From: Polyodon spathula
Lineage: Eukaryota > Chordata > Actinopteri > Acipenseriformes > Polyodontidae
Assembly: GCF_017654505.1 (NCBI RefSeq)
Contig: NC_054545.1
Span: forward strand, 12,116,047-12,180,046
Direction: 5' to 3'
Length of the DNA stretch: 64,000 nt
Shown one piece after another: positions 14,179 through 50,141 of the stretch. Each line of letters starts with the position of its first letter. Position 1 is the stretch's first letter. The notes under the pieces were generated by a model that saw only the letters and a program-made list of their open reading frames with translations, did no database searches and was not told the origin of the DNA. The position numbers were made by a program, and so were the translations under genes.

Positions 14179-17100
14179 ATTTAGCATTTAGCTGTTAGTA
14201 ACCTGAAATTGCCTGACAGCAGCTCCAAAGTGAGTATTGAAACCAGCTATATCCTACAAGGTAATAGTTGTAGTAACTCTCCACAGGTTTCTAAAATACA
14301 TAATAGTTTGCATTAGGGCTATGCCAAACAATTATTGAAAAAAAAAATTCTAGAGATTATTGCATGCAAATAATTTAATCTCATTTTATTAAACCAGATG
14401 TGGCAAGTATCCCTTTTTTATATTCCTACAATCATTTTTGGTAGATTTTGCTTTTGTTCCAACAGTAACAAGCTTCAAAAGCAAACCACAATAATATATG
14501 CTCATTAGGCAATATATTCATCAATACAGATTTTTGCTCTTGGAACTTGTAAGCACTATATCAATAATTGTGAAAACTTGCATAAATAGAAATGCATACA
14601 AGTGTTTCTTAATCTGTAAATTCAGTTATGTTCTAATTCCACATTTCCATCTTCTATATGAAACCAGTGTGTAAAATAATCTCATCTCATTCTGAGTGCC
14701 AACTTCAGTGCCCATCAGCCTCTGTTTTGGTTCTTAATATCACACTCATTTAGATAGCAGCCACAGCCTCCCAATACAACCTTAAAGTATGATTTATATC
14801 AATATTTTCAATGCATAAAAAATGTGTCAACAAATTGTCATCTAATCTGTAATCTAATTGCCTTTTGAATTGCAAACCATTAACCACCGTGGTGTTTGCC
14901 AAGAAGTAGATCCAGCAGACACTGATAGCAAAGCAAATGGACACCTCGTTGAATACACGCTAAAGAAGGCTTTGTCGCAACACATCTGTGCTTGTGCCTG
15001 CTGTTTTTTAAAAATGAATTTAAAATTAATATATAAATATCCTTTTTTTTTTTAAAAGATGTGATGTTAGTGTTTAACCAAAGCACCCAAAGTGAATGTT
15101 ATGACCTGGGATTCCAAGTTTTCTTTGGAGTTGAGCAAGCCCTTTTTTGACTTATTTTATTGAGGTTACATTAGCAGCCTACTGTATGAGGGAGCATGGT
15201 TTAATATGACAGCAACTGATGATGGAGAATGTTCAAGTGGGTACATTATCACATAAAAGCTACTCCAAATTTTACTCTTCTAAAGGTAAACAAACAGCCC
15301 TACTTCCACTCTACTGCTGTTCCGTTGCTTTTTTTATTAGGTGCCCTTTGACGCAGCTCTGGTTTTCGTGACTATTTGACAAACCCAGAGATTAAACCAC
15401 AATTCCTTTTTTTTTTTTTTTTTTTTTGAAGTAAAGCCAGTTTCTGCCATCTGTGTTACGTCACTTAAGCAGCTGTTAATTTTAATTTCACAGTTTCTCA
15501 TTAAAGACTTAATGTGCTGGCCGATTCTTCCCACCACAGATACCTTTAGATTTTTCCATGCTCCTGGCCCCCTCCTGGTCTGTGCATTTAGAGGAACATC
15601 ATTGTTTGTTTTCCATTTTGGTGACCCTGTCAGGTCTAGGTAAGGCTCTGATGATTTTTTTTCTTGAAAGTCTTTGAGGGATTGAATTGTTAGAGTACTA
15701 CCCTTTCTACAGTCTTTTTTTTTTTTTTTTTGACTGAGATGAAAGGATGAACAACAGCTCACAGTTCAGGGGTGCAGCATCTAAGATGGATTCAATCCAA
15801 ACAAACAGCACCACTTTTATGACCAGCGTAATTTTGTTCTCGTTTCTTTTTGGTACTCGTGATCAGTAGAAAATTGTAGGTTTTATCATGTGTAACTTCT
15901 AAATGGGCATATGTTTTTCTAAATGTTTTGCCTCCGTCTATTCAGGTTGAATACTGATGTGAAAAAATACTCTCCTGACTAATTTTTAATTTGTACATAT
16001 ACAGTATACTAAATTATATACGGTATGATGTTAATGAATAATACAACAGATAAATGTGTGTTAAATCATTAAATAAAAAACAAGTAAAAATGTAGCACCA
16101 CACTGGCACTATACAGTACTTGACTTCTCAGTATGTCAGCGCTCAAAGGTGTTGATCCTCTGAAACTAAGGATTCTTAATTCCCTTTCCGCACAGCTGGT
16201 CTGTTTTTAGAATCTGTACTCATCCCAGCAGTAATCTGAGCTTCTGATGCAGGTGGTCAGCCACCTCAATGATGAATCTCTAAAATAACAGCCTTCGATA
16301 TCCACTCATGAGCCTTTGCGGCAGACTCCCTGAGTGAAGCTATTGTCAGAACAATCTGTCTGTTAATACCATTGGCTTTTATGTGGAAACCCAACTGTAG
16401 TGAAGTACAGTAATTTGGATCACTGAAGTATGCAGCTATTTTACGTTGTGTGTGTGTGTGTGCTTGTTTATTTATTTATTTCTTTTAATTGTGCAGAAGA
16501 AGTTTTGCAAGCACATCTCAATTTATTTTAACTTAACTTTTTAAATAATTTTAACTTTGTGATAATTCTGTGATGTCCACTGGCAGCTAGGTTAGGGCCA
16601 GGAAATTGATTTTACTGAGCCACGTTTGAGCCTAGGCCGCCACAGGAGTACTTCAGCTGAATTAGTCCACTAATTCACTTAACCACAAAAGGTTCTGCAG
16701 TTTAACTGCACTGTAAATACATTTTCACTATGACCATATACTTTTTAAAGACAGGCTTGTGGGGATTTTAAATGGTTGGTTGTTTTGTTTATTTTATTTG
16801 TGATGTACTGCATCTATAGTTAAGCATTTGTTTTATTAATATTTGTACAGGATAGGTATAGTCCTATAGCTCTTTTGATCATGTATCACAATACATACAC
16901 TCCTCTGTTATGATACATAAGACTACTCATGATCTTTCAGCCAATTCAAGCACATTTCACTTTCTGTATTCCACACAACACCTCAGGTAAACCCTGTTCG
17001 TGACATCAACCTTACCAGCACAGTAAAAACTGAAAGTAGCACGGTTGATGCAGCAACTTTATAATGAACCTGTACTTATCATTAGGCGTTGTTTGTTTCT

Positions 17101-20100
17101 GAAGTATTTGATTTGTAATCACTTGGCAATACATCTATTCTGTAGCCCTGCTTGTAGAGCACACTACTAAAAGCCAGAACTGTATTTACAAAATTCACTG
17201 TAATGGGAATACATCAATGGTATCTCTACATGCCTCACCCTAGCCTCCTACCCTCTCAAAGGCAATACTAAATCAGCAAGGTCTAATTTAAAATAAGCAA
17301 CGAGTTGCAGCAGGTTCAAAGTCTAAAAATAATATTATAATTTAAGCTGTTCCCGTTCGCAGCAATCCCTTGTTGTTAAACTTTATGTGGTAATTTTTGC
17401 AGTTTCTGATTTTTAAAAACCGGTAAAATTGATTGTCGAGCGTATTCCATATCTATCACCATCTTTGCATATTGTCTGCATGTGTTTACAAGTGCACTAA
17501 TGCACACTGCCTTTCCAAACAATTAGACCAAGTACAATTATAAAATCCCCTAGTCCATTTTTGGGGAATTTCTGGTCACGTGACATGTTGTGTGATCCAC
17601 TAGACTTGTGTAGATGTTGAGTTGTGCACAACTATTCAGCAATAGTTCTGGGAAAGCAGAAGCTTCGCTGTGGCTTCACAAGCACCATGATCGTGGTGAC
17701 CGTGTGGGGCTGCATTGACCAAGATGTCCATAAAGACTTAAGCATATTTTGGAACTGCATTGTTTTACAATTGAATCAAAATGGATCAAGCCTGCAATAG
17801 TGGCCCAAATCACAGGAACCAAGATGCACCAGTTTCCACTCGAACAGTGAGCTGGGAGCTTAGCATTCCTGTGTAGGTAGCCGCGTGTGATGGAAACATA
17901 TTATTCTGTAGCTGAATGGACTATTGAATATGTGGGTACAAATTAAGGCAGCTATGTTTTTTAACTGGATAAACATGCTGCAAAGATCTTGGACAGGTAA
18001 GAGCTATTGGAATCTCCATGCAGAACAGTTCATTCCCACCTTTTTGTGCCTGAGAATTAACGCAGATTAGTAGTCGGTACTTTCAAAATGCATTAACGTT
18101 TGATATATGCTTTTAGACTGAGTGATACTTTTTAAAATAAATAAATAAAAATCGGGTACCTAATTTCTGTCAGTGGGTGCCACTAGGGTTCATAGCTGTT
18201 GAAATGGTTGCCAAAAAGCTGTGAGAACACTTTGACTCGGCATGCCAAATGCTGATTAGCTACTAACCTACTGTGCAGAACAGATGCAGGTAGAAGGAAG
18301 GGTCCATTTGAGTTAATGTGTCTGTTGCGCAGGGCTGCATTGTTCCAGAAATTACTTGGGTCTCAATTTTTTGCTATTACTGTTTCCTTACCTTTTTTAT
18401 GATGTTTGCCACCATCCTGAATGGTTCTTGCAGTTAATACAGTTGTGTTTTTATTAATCCTTTGCCAGGTCTGTGTTAAGATCCCCTTCAGTTGTAGTTC
18501 CCTGCCATATTTAAGGCAGATTTGAACAGTGTGTTTATATTAGTAACCAGCTCTAGACTCTTTGGCTGATCTCACCTATGATATCTATGGCAGCTTTAGA
18601 ACCTCTTACAAAGTATCTTTTTGAAAGGTTTAGCTACAGGTAAAGAATGAGGCACATGCTGTACTAATTGGGTTTCCATCCTGTTAGGTAGACCAGGTGT
18701 CTCTTCAGGTGAACAGCTCTTGAGGTGTTTTTGAGCGCTCTCCCCCGTATTGCTGCAAACATGCATGATGATTTATAAAGCCGGCTGGCCAGTGTGCAGT
18801 GTTGCTGTGGGGGGGAAAAAAAACCTTCCTAAGCAGTTTGGATAAATGCTACCCATCGGGATAAGTTGTCTATCCATGTGAAATGCTGCATTCTGATGTT
18901 TTTAATGATATCTTGTATGTTTTAATATGGTGTGTGGGAGTCTTAATGTGTAAAATGTCATCTTGTCCAGTTTTGGTGAGAGGACTGTGAAGCAAAGCTG
19001 CTCATACTGTGAAATGATGCCTCTTTTAATAATATGATATACTATTTAACCCCTCAGTGAATATCCTGTCAGAAGTGGGGGTATAACAATGAGGTGTATA
19101 TTAGTGCGCAGACAAATATTCAAACACTGCTTGCATGTATTTGTGGCAAAAATAATCGTTATTTTGTTCATATTCATAATTTTATTAATGATTGAATCAG
19201 TAATATATATTTCAAAGGAGTTGAGGCTTAATGCCAGAGCATTGAAAGCATGACAGTGGGTTATAAATATTTCAACTTGCCATCAAAGTAGAAGTTCAGT
19301 GTGTTTAAGACATGTTCTGAATCAGCAGTCCAAAAGGTATAACAATACCTATGTTCTGACGAAGAGGTTTCTGTTAAAAGGAACAAATGAAACTCTAGGA
19401 CAGCTCATTTATTTGAGAGTATTGTAATTCGCTCTTCATTTCCTGCAGGAATTCATTACCATTCCTCACTTTTCAGAGCAGAGGCAAAAGCCAGTTACGC
19501 AAGTGCTTTATACGGAAATGCCCTGCAAAAAAGATATCCGGTTTATTGCTGATTTAAGAAAATTATACTGCTGGTAGTAAAATGTAGAAGTGAACTGGAT
19601 GCTTAATATCTTAAAGAACACAACCACACAGTCAAAAAGCTGTTTTAAATGTGAGAATGCATCATTACCTCTAGCATTACAATCTGTTTTTGTAATGTAC
19701 ACATTTACAAAAAGCATTTGCAGTTTTCTTTCCTAATGTTTTTCATAATGTGTACCTTTAACTTTGAACTTCAAGACAAATTACTGAATGGATCATTGAT
19801 AATCCTTGCAAATAAACTGCAGCTTCACTTCTTTAACAGATAATCTTTGCCCCCAGGTTACATGAGTCATAACTGCAAACAGTCCATCACAAGATGAACA
19901 GTCAGGCCTGGCAAGAGGAACTGCACCATGTGGTGAAGGGGGCTTGTTTATGAGGTCACAGAACCCCTCAATGAAGTGCAGTCCATACATTATTGTGTGT
20001 GTGTGTGTGTGTGTGTGTGTAACATTCATAATGTATATATGTATAAAAGAGCAGGTGGCATAAATAACAACCATCAACAGATCAACAAAATATAAAGGCA

Positions 20101-22213
20101 AGGCACATTTCATTAAATGTAAAAAATAACTTGACAATGTCCTCTGGGAGTTGTTGCTGCAGCGTTCTGAAAGTTGTTTGCACTGGCCGCTGGCCATTCA
20201 TCAGGGAACCCATTATTAACTTCCTTGTAGCTAGTTCATTTTCTAATATCCACTGTTGTAGCTTTTACTGTATATATTTAAAATATTAACTTTTTTCAAC
20301 TGTTCAATTCACACTGTATGTGAGGCGGTTATCTACGTGGAAAAGGGACTGTAGAAGGGGAGGTAAATATTGAAGCAAAAATACAAAGTTGACCAAACCA
20401 CACTAAAAAGCTCTGAATATGTACTGTAAATGTAATCATTTATTAAGGATGGGAGAAGATTTAAACTTGGGAAGCACAAGGCTGGGGCGATGTCCACTAT
20501 GTTTGGCTGCTGTTCTGCTTTGTGTCATCAGACTTTACTTTTACTTTAAATCGGTTAAGTTGGATCCTTGTTCATTCATGGGAGGTGAACTTCTAGTATA
20601 TGGCAGGAGAACAAAGCGGAGAATTAAAAAAGCAAAGAAACAGTGGATCAGACAGTTACTCTGTGGACAATCTAATTGGCATATTTCTAAGGAGAGCTCA
20701 GGTGTTTATGCACAATGCAGATCTGAGGAGTCGTTGAACCTTTACACTGTGCCTTGAGAGTTGCATTCAGCCTTCTGATTGGATGTCTCATGTATTTTCA
20801 ATGGAATGGAATAATGTGCTGCTTGCAATATATCTATATTCACACTGACAGGAGAGTCTTTTTTTTTTTTTTCAGACCCTTAAAAAGAGTTTTGATGGAG
20901 CCCCTTTTTTCACAACACTTATTTTCTTCTTTTTATTTGAAAGAAGAGTATCAGTGAAGCTGCACTACTTCCCACAGTAAGGAGCTGAGGGTGGTTCTGT
21001 GGAACTGAATTGTAGGAAAGAGCAATGCCAGTCACAACATAAAAAGGAATTGGACAGGCCGCTAATGGGTCCTGAAAACTAATGAGATGGGTTGGAGACT
21101 TGCAGGAAGCCTTTCTGGCGGTGTTAAGAGAAGTAAGCCTTTAATCTGGATCTGGATTTTAAAACCTTTGCTGGGTGACCACCTAGAAGAGTTTCATTTA
21201 CTCATTTTCAGTTAAAATAAATGTTTTATTCATTTGCGTCAATATAATATTGGTTGTTTCCATTTTCTGCAAGTGTTTTTTGTAACGTGTGTGTGTGTGT
21301 GTTTTTTTTTTTTGTTTGTTTGTTTTTTTAAATATGGGGAACTTTTTATTGTTGCACTACTCCATTTATTCAGTGTTACTATATCCAGAATATAACTGGA
21401 TATTATCTTTCCTTTTGAGCTTTTTCAGAATTCCTTGAACTCTGCTCTAAGGAAGCTGCAGTCACCTTAGTGGTCTTGTGTTGGTCTTGAATCCTGAAAG
21501 GTGGCATTTCTAATATATTATTTGTTATATGCAGTTAAGTTGTTCAGTTATTTTATTCTCTTCCATACATAATTCAGACTTGTATTATGTAGCATTAACA
21601 TTTTAATGGGAAATTAATTTAAATCCTCAGTAGTCATTGACTTAATGTTTAACTGAAAAAACAGTAATGCCATTTTACACAGATTTTTAAACATTTTCAT
21701 CCATTAAACAATGTACATCTTTATACACAATGTAAACTTTGGTTGTTGCATGATGGTTCTATTCCACAGAACATCCTTCTAAAAAATGGAAAAAAAAAAA
21801 GTTTATTTTTCAGGTGGGTCATGGGTATCAACAAAAAACTGACTATATTAAATGACTGGTGTAAATAGTTCGTTGGTAGAATTGCTGTAAGCTTTCAAAA
21901 ACTATTACAAAGCCCAAGTTTAACTTATTAACTATATATAGAAGAACAATGATTTTAAAAGCAACCCCATTGTAGCAGCCTGATTTTGTTTGGTCTGCAT
22001 TTTCCTATTAAACCAGTAGAAATTAGACCTCTTGTGACTTTTTTGCTTACGGTGTTTTGATTCTGCTGATTTTATTCTCTTCTGCTGACAGCTGTGTGTG
22101 TCTCTGAATACATGTCGTGATATGTCAGGTGGACCAGGGTGTTGTGTAAGGACTCAAGCACACAGTTTAGTGTTTGGCACACGCTCATTAATCTTTTGTC
22201 TTTTTAATTGCAG

Positions 22214-44192
<21,979 letters not shown>

Positions 44193-44964
44193 GCAACCAA
44201 TCCCATGGGGAGGAGAGGGGGGGCGGGGGGGCTGAACTGTATGAAGAGGCTTTTTGTGGCCCTGTATTGTTTCACTTTTTCTACATTCCCTCTATCGCAG
44301 CACAGCTTGTTGCGTTGCTCATAAGCTGCCAGTGTGAAACCATGTGTAAACAGGATCAGCATGTTGTTTTTACTTTTCCTCTGTCAAGTGGCAGATTGAG
44401 TTGGATTTGAAGTGTGTTCTGCCTTCCTCTTATGAAGAACAGTCTGATGTGTTTGTTTTTCATTGGGCTTGGCAGGCATCTATGGAAGAGCAGAAGTTAG
44501 CATTTCATTTTTCAGCACCTCTCTCTCCTCCTCTACTTTCTTCTTTCACTCCCTCCCTTTTTACATGTGCCCGGGCAGCCGTGAAACCACTGTGTTCAAC
44601 TCCAGAAATTTTTCTTTTCTTTTTTTGTACACCAATGTTTTCTCATTTTGGTGCCCATTAAGAGACTGTTTAATTTTTCTTCGTGACCTTCATTCTGGAT
44701 TTGTGAATACAGTATCTAGGAACGTATGTTGATAGATTTAAAAAAAAAAAAAAAACTTTGTACAAATCATACTCCTGCATAATATCCTACTGTTGGGAGA
44801 GGTGCATTTTTCAGAAGCAGCTTGTTGAAAACTGTGATTTTTTTCTTTTGGTTTGGGACACATTCCAGTTCTTCCTTGAGTGGTGCAATTTAAGTTGTGT
44901 GGTTTGTCACAATCTCACTTACCAAACTTGAAAGTGCTCACCTGGACGTTACAGGTAAAGCAAG

Positions 44965-44970
44965 AATAAA
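44965..44970 (+). terminator. slc24a4: candidate slc24a4 polyadenylation signal (proximal)
   Basis: AATAAA about 770 bases after the stop. A second AATAAA lies at 45121-45126. Either could give a short 3' UTR. Confidence 0.3.
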
Positions 44971-47900
44971 AAAATCCTTGGTTGTCATTTATATTCTAAT
45001 GTACTTTCTATCCTGAATATATTCTCCAATGAAGAAATATACAAGGCACTCTCAGGGATGCCTGAATTTGTCTGTGTGGTGAAGCTGAGAACTGTTATTT
45101 TTCTATCTATAGTAGAAAGGAATAAATCTATGTTCCACTCAAGGATTTGTAACAATGAATATGGAAGTGATCCTCAATTACTCCTAATGGTACAGTTTGT
45201 TTATTTATGTATTTATTTATTTGTTTCAACCAGATAAAATGTCCAGTGCACATAAGACAACACTTCTCTCAGACTTTACATAGTGGGGGAACTTAGGGGT
45301 ACTTGAGAAGGCTGGCAGCCACCAAGCTGGGGGCATAAGCCTTCAGAGAGTCCAGACTGCTCTCTCTATCCAGGTTCTCTGTTTTTTGTGGTGCCATTTC
45401 CAATCGGGAACTTTTAGATCACATCTCTGGCATGCGGAGTTGGAGAGTGCTGTATTGGCCTCCCGCTTCATTGTATTTCTACCATGCCCATTGCAATGCT
45501 GCTGGCAGCTATACACGTCTTCAGACAATCTGGAGAAACTTTCAACCAATATACAAAGTTGCTAGGCACTTTGAAATAAGGCTTAGGCTTTTACTTCTCC
45601 TGGTATGTATAAATATATATTGTGTGTGTCAATTTAAATTGTTTGTTCCTGCAGCTGTGTTTTAAATTTGTGCAAGTCATCTATAATATCTGGGCCAAAG
45701 GCCTTGGGAGATACCTCAGTTTTGAGAAGCTGCTTCAGTTAGAACAGCATTCCTGGCCTCCTAACAATGTTTTCAGTGTATGTTTGCCCCACAGCTGTGG
45801 ATTGGTGACAAGGCTCCAAGCAAAACCAGGCTTTAAGTATGAAAGGGAGGATGTAGTTACCAGATCTTTTAAATACATTATGAACTAAGCTGTATATGAA
45901 AACCCATTATTGTGAGCTTCCTGAATGCTAACAAATGCTGTACAGTATCTACTTAGTGCGTTGTGTTCTGGCATGAATTCGATCATTTGTTATTGACAGG
46001 GTTGGTCTTTGAAATTCAGCACAAAGTAAGCTGTGTAGAAATTGTTTTTGTTTATTTCTTTGTGGTTTTTTACTTTTGGTTCTGACATAAATCTAGGCCT
46101 CTGCTGTATCACTAATGTAAATTGCTATTATGTTTTAATGAAAGTATAATTCTGTAGCTGTAACAAATTTGAAATTAGAAACCACAGCTAATTATTAAAC
46201 CTGCTTGGGAATGTTTCCCTGTGTAGATATAATAAGTAAATTATTATTACATCCACACTTCAAGGCTCGGAACTAGCTTGCCGAATCTCAGATGTGTTTT
46301 AAAATGTGTTGCTTAACAAGCTGAAAGCTCTGAGGAAAACAGAATGTGCAATGTAATCTTGGGGGTGTTTCACCTTTACAAGGCTGAATTACTGTCTTGT
46401 TATCTCGTTTAGCTTTAATTGGTTCCATTGGTGTTAAACTATCTTCGATTCACCGCATTTTGCATGTTTGGTTTTATTCTGCCACTTTCAATTTCATAGA
46501 TTGATAACCTAAATGTGTAGAATTTGGTCTTTTTAACATCTTGATTTGAAGGATGATCCTCCCTACAGAACCCAAAGAAAACCAGAAAATAACAGGTTGG
46601 GGTTACTGAATGTTCTTTCTATGGCTAATGTAATGCTGCTGACAAATATTAGCATTGTTAGATAAAGGTGGCTGAGGTGGACTCGTATCAAAAGTAGAGT
46701 CTGGTATTTCCCTCTTCTATGGTTTCTTTTCTTATCCCCTGCTGTGTACGGCCTCCAGAAATTCTGCTGCTTGCTTGAACCCTGTGACCATCCTAAAATA
46801 ATAATTTGAAAGAATACATCATGTTACCCCACAGAATCTGCTGCAACAGAGACCAACTCTACAAAAAAAACATATTGCAACTGCAACAGTTTTATTTTGG
46901 TTTCACAAGTTGGTAAAGGGCACAGTTACAGTTTTCTTCCTGAAAATGCCAAAAGCAAAACTATATTCGTGAAAGGGAGAGCACAGCTTTGTCATTGAGA
47001 ATAAAAAGCTATTTGTTTACTTTAATGAATTGGGGTTTTTTTTTTGTTTTTTTTTTCTTATTAGAATGTGATCAATCGCTGACAGGAACAGTTGATTGAA
47101 AAGATTCTAACTTTCTCCTCTGTGTCAAGCAAAACATGAGTATCATGTGGAAGTCACTGCACCCTAACCCAAACCACTTGGCACAGCAGAGACCATGCTA
47201 TCCTGCTGATTTCTGGTGCTTCTTGCTGATACCAGTTAACTTCAGACATTGGCAGCTATTGTTTAAACTGGAGGTATCTTTTTAAAGTTCTACTGGTTTT
47301 AAATAAATAAATAAATAAATAATTGGTACCAGAAAGCTGTAAGAACTTGCAATGTGCTGATAACTGAAACATTATGAGCAGGTTAAGCAATATGGACTGG
47401 TTTCTTGAAATGGTACCGTGCAGACTGGATCCATTCTCGTCACAATGATATAACTGGTTTCTGGTGTAACCCTGATTTGAGTTATTATATTAACTTCAAG
47501 ACGTTTAATCAGTATTCTAGGTGTCAAAGTAGATCCATTAGATGTACATCTTGTTTTGTTATTTCTGTAGGAGGAAAGGGTGCAAACAGTGGTCTAAATA
47601 GGGGGAAGTTCATGACCCAATTGACACTTTATTGGCAAACTTCATTCAGTAATGAACCAAAATTCTTCTGAAAGAAGATCCAGCAAGATTATGAAAAAAC
47701 CAGGAGTCGTCAAATTCATTCAGAGGGGGAAAGTGGTATACTGGATTGTCTTGTAAACTCTGAGGATGGTGAATCATGAAAGCAGTTGAGGTTTCTGATT
47801 TTGTTTGCTTGTTTCTACCATGTTTTATTATGTATTTTTGTAAGATATTTGTAATCTCTCTCTCTCTCACACACTCTCACTCTCTCCTGTACAGTCAGAA

Positions 47901-49310
47901 TGGGTAATAGAAATCGCAACCCAAGCCTGCTACACTATTTGGATATGAAAATACTCTCTGGACTCTGGAGGAGGTCAGTGATCACACATGCAATTCTATT
48001 TTAAAGGTGGATACAATCAAATAGACTATTTTAGCTCTATGTTGTTAAGCTGTCCTATTAACATCGGATATACATTTCTACTTATTATGAAATATAGTAA
48101 ACTATTTATAATGAATAAAGATGGACTTGTATAAATTGTGTCCTTGGTTAAAATGGCCCACCTCTGCTGTTATTTGAGGAATAATTCTGACTATTCATCA
48201 ACCATTATTGATACATAATGTGGACAGTGAATTTGTGATACTATATTAAAGGTAAGTCATAACATTTGTAACTTTTTTTATAAACTGTTTTCAGTGTTTC
48301 TCAAAAGCAAAGGGTAACTATAAAGCAACATTAAGTAGGCTTTTAAATTAAAGAAATGCCTGTATAAGGGGAAAAATGCTATTTTATACAGTACTGTTAC
48401 CGTATCACCAAAAATACTGTACTAATTAAAATATATGTATACAGTAAGAATACTGGCAATACTGTAATATACCACTGCATATTGAATACTGTGGGTGTGT
48501 TTACTAGGGTCTTTCTTGGGATGTAAACATACATAGCAAATCTTTACAATGGCACTTTAGAAGCTAAAAGGAGTTAATAAGAACACTAGAAGAAAATAAT
48601 ATTCCCTTTTTCACAAAATGCATGTGTGGTCACTTTCCAGCATCCAGGAGAAACAAAGTGATGGTTCTGTTCTTGATTTATATGTAAATGTACACAATGT
48701 AAATTTCAGAGGATATTTATTTCAAAGCACATACTTGTTTATTAATATACAGCTTTTAAAATTAATCAGGCTACACCCTTGATGATACAAGAAGAGATTA
48801 GTTCTATATTAGCTTATGTGGGAAAAGTGTGTAAAAAAAATTGCATTGAGAATCAAACTAAATGTAAATAAATCTGGTGTTTCAAAGCAATGTTGTGAAA
48901 TGAACTTGATGTGGCCTTCCGCATCACCAAGCACACGCTTTCCAAAACCCAGTAAAAAAATAAATAAATAAAATAATTTTAAAAAAGCTGGCTGTACAAT
49001 AGACAGGTTTGTAATTTATGAGAATGAATGTGGACTAATGCACTGTGAATGTGATTTGAGGTCATATGTAAAATAATCATGGAAACAAAAGATAATAGGA
49101 TGTAAGTGAAAACGGAGATCTATGTGTTATATGAATGTATTGTCTTGCCATCACAGTAGTGTCGGCAATAAACAAAAAAAAAAAAAAAAAAAAAAAACAA
49201 AATGAAGTTCTTGTACATTGTTATATGAAACCTTGAAATTTAAAAGTAAATGTTATGTAAAATAACCAATTAATACACTTTATAAAACATTCCACTTGTG
49301 TACTATATGT

Positions 49311-49346
<36 letters not shown>

Positions 49347-50135
49347 AAAAGGAACTAGTTTCGACCTGAAGTCTGTCAAGTTTATGACATATAATCTTGT
49401 TTCTCGGCTGTAGTTTATTTTGTTCCCCTCCCCCCTCAATCCCTGGTACAGGAACCCTGAAGGAGTGTAGTGTCCCCTCTTACCTGCAGGAGTCAGTATT
49501 ATCCATAACTGCATGACATGACAACATTACTGGGGTGAATGGAAAGGGAGCTGTCATAACACCCAATGTTCTAGCCACAAACATTTTCTTAGGATTTAAT
49601 GGGAAATCCTGTATAAAGTATGCTCTTGAGACCTGGCCCATTGACACTACACAAAACAAACAATTGTTGATCATTTAAAAAAAAAAAAAAAAAAATCATC
49701 TATTTCTGTGTCCCAGGCTTTGCACCAAAAAAGTCCTTGTTAACAACACAGGGAGTGCTGTGGACTGCTAATAGCATTGCAAAGTGTAGCGAAGCATGGT
49801 GAATCACAGAGAAATGTGCTAAATGCATTGGCAATGAAACTGATTCCATTGCCTCTTCCTTTAGATTGTAATTTTGGAACCATTGATTTGTTTGATAGTT
49901 CTAGAAGTATACCGTCCAAACAAACCCTACCTAGCACTAGTTAATGTTACGATCTATGACAGGTACCATGATGGCCTCTATTCACATGGCTAGTTGTTAT
50001 TTAAAAGAATAATGTTTTTTGAAGCCTGTTTTGATGGACTAGATGGTCTGTATGCACGACTTGTTGGAGAAGGCAACAGCAGCCTAGAACATTTTCTGTC
50101 TGTTTTTAGAGACATTTGAATTTATTTTACTGTGC

Positions 50136-50141
50136 AATAAA
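50136..50141 (+). terminator. slc24a4: candidate slc24a4 distal polyadenylation signal
   Basis: AATAAA in the context TTTTACTGTGCAATAAAAA, with T/G-rich sequence downstream. It would give a 3' UTR of about 6 kb. Other hexamers are at 48114-48119 and 51346-51351 (CAAATAAAATGT). Only transcript data can choose between them. Confidence 0.25.

Larger units (their letters stand above)
8084..22213. other. Non-coding sequence, slc24a4 intron, microsatellite-rich
   Basis: No exon was recognised. Contents include A19 (8792-8810), (TA)n (11811-11904), (TTG)n (12277-12310), (TG)n with (GA)n (12855-12949), a G45 run (13236-13280), T runs (15407-15427, 15715-15731), (TG)n (19994-20020), and two clean inverted repeats (11089-11131 and 14143-14178). 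The open frames here are low-complexity or random. Confidence 0.65.

Noticed and set aside
15337..15762. 141-codon minus-strand frame
   Set aside because: Lysine runs come from two poly-T tracts. The rest has no recognisable motif.
20820..20960. T-rich tract followed by TTTCAG, resembling a splice acceptor
   Set aside because: The downstream sequence does not encode the missing slc24a4 N-terminal segment, and no donor fits.
45190..45890. Possible coding region downstream of slc24a4 with several overlapping frames
   Set aside because: Frames change without splice sites, no protein family is recognised, and the start looks like dispersed repeat.
49174..49197. AATAAA followed by A24, resembling a retroposed mRNA tail
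   Set aside because: No coding or recognisable transcript body precedes it and no flanking duplication could be read.
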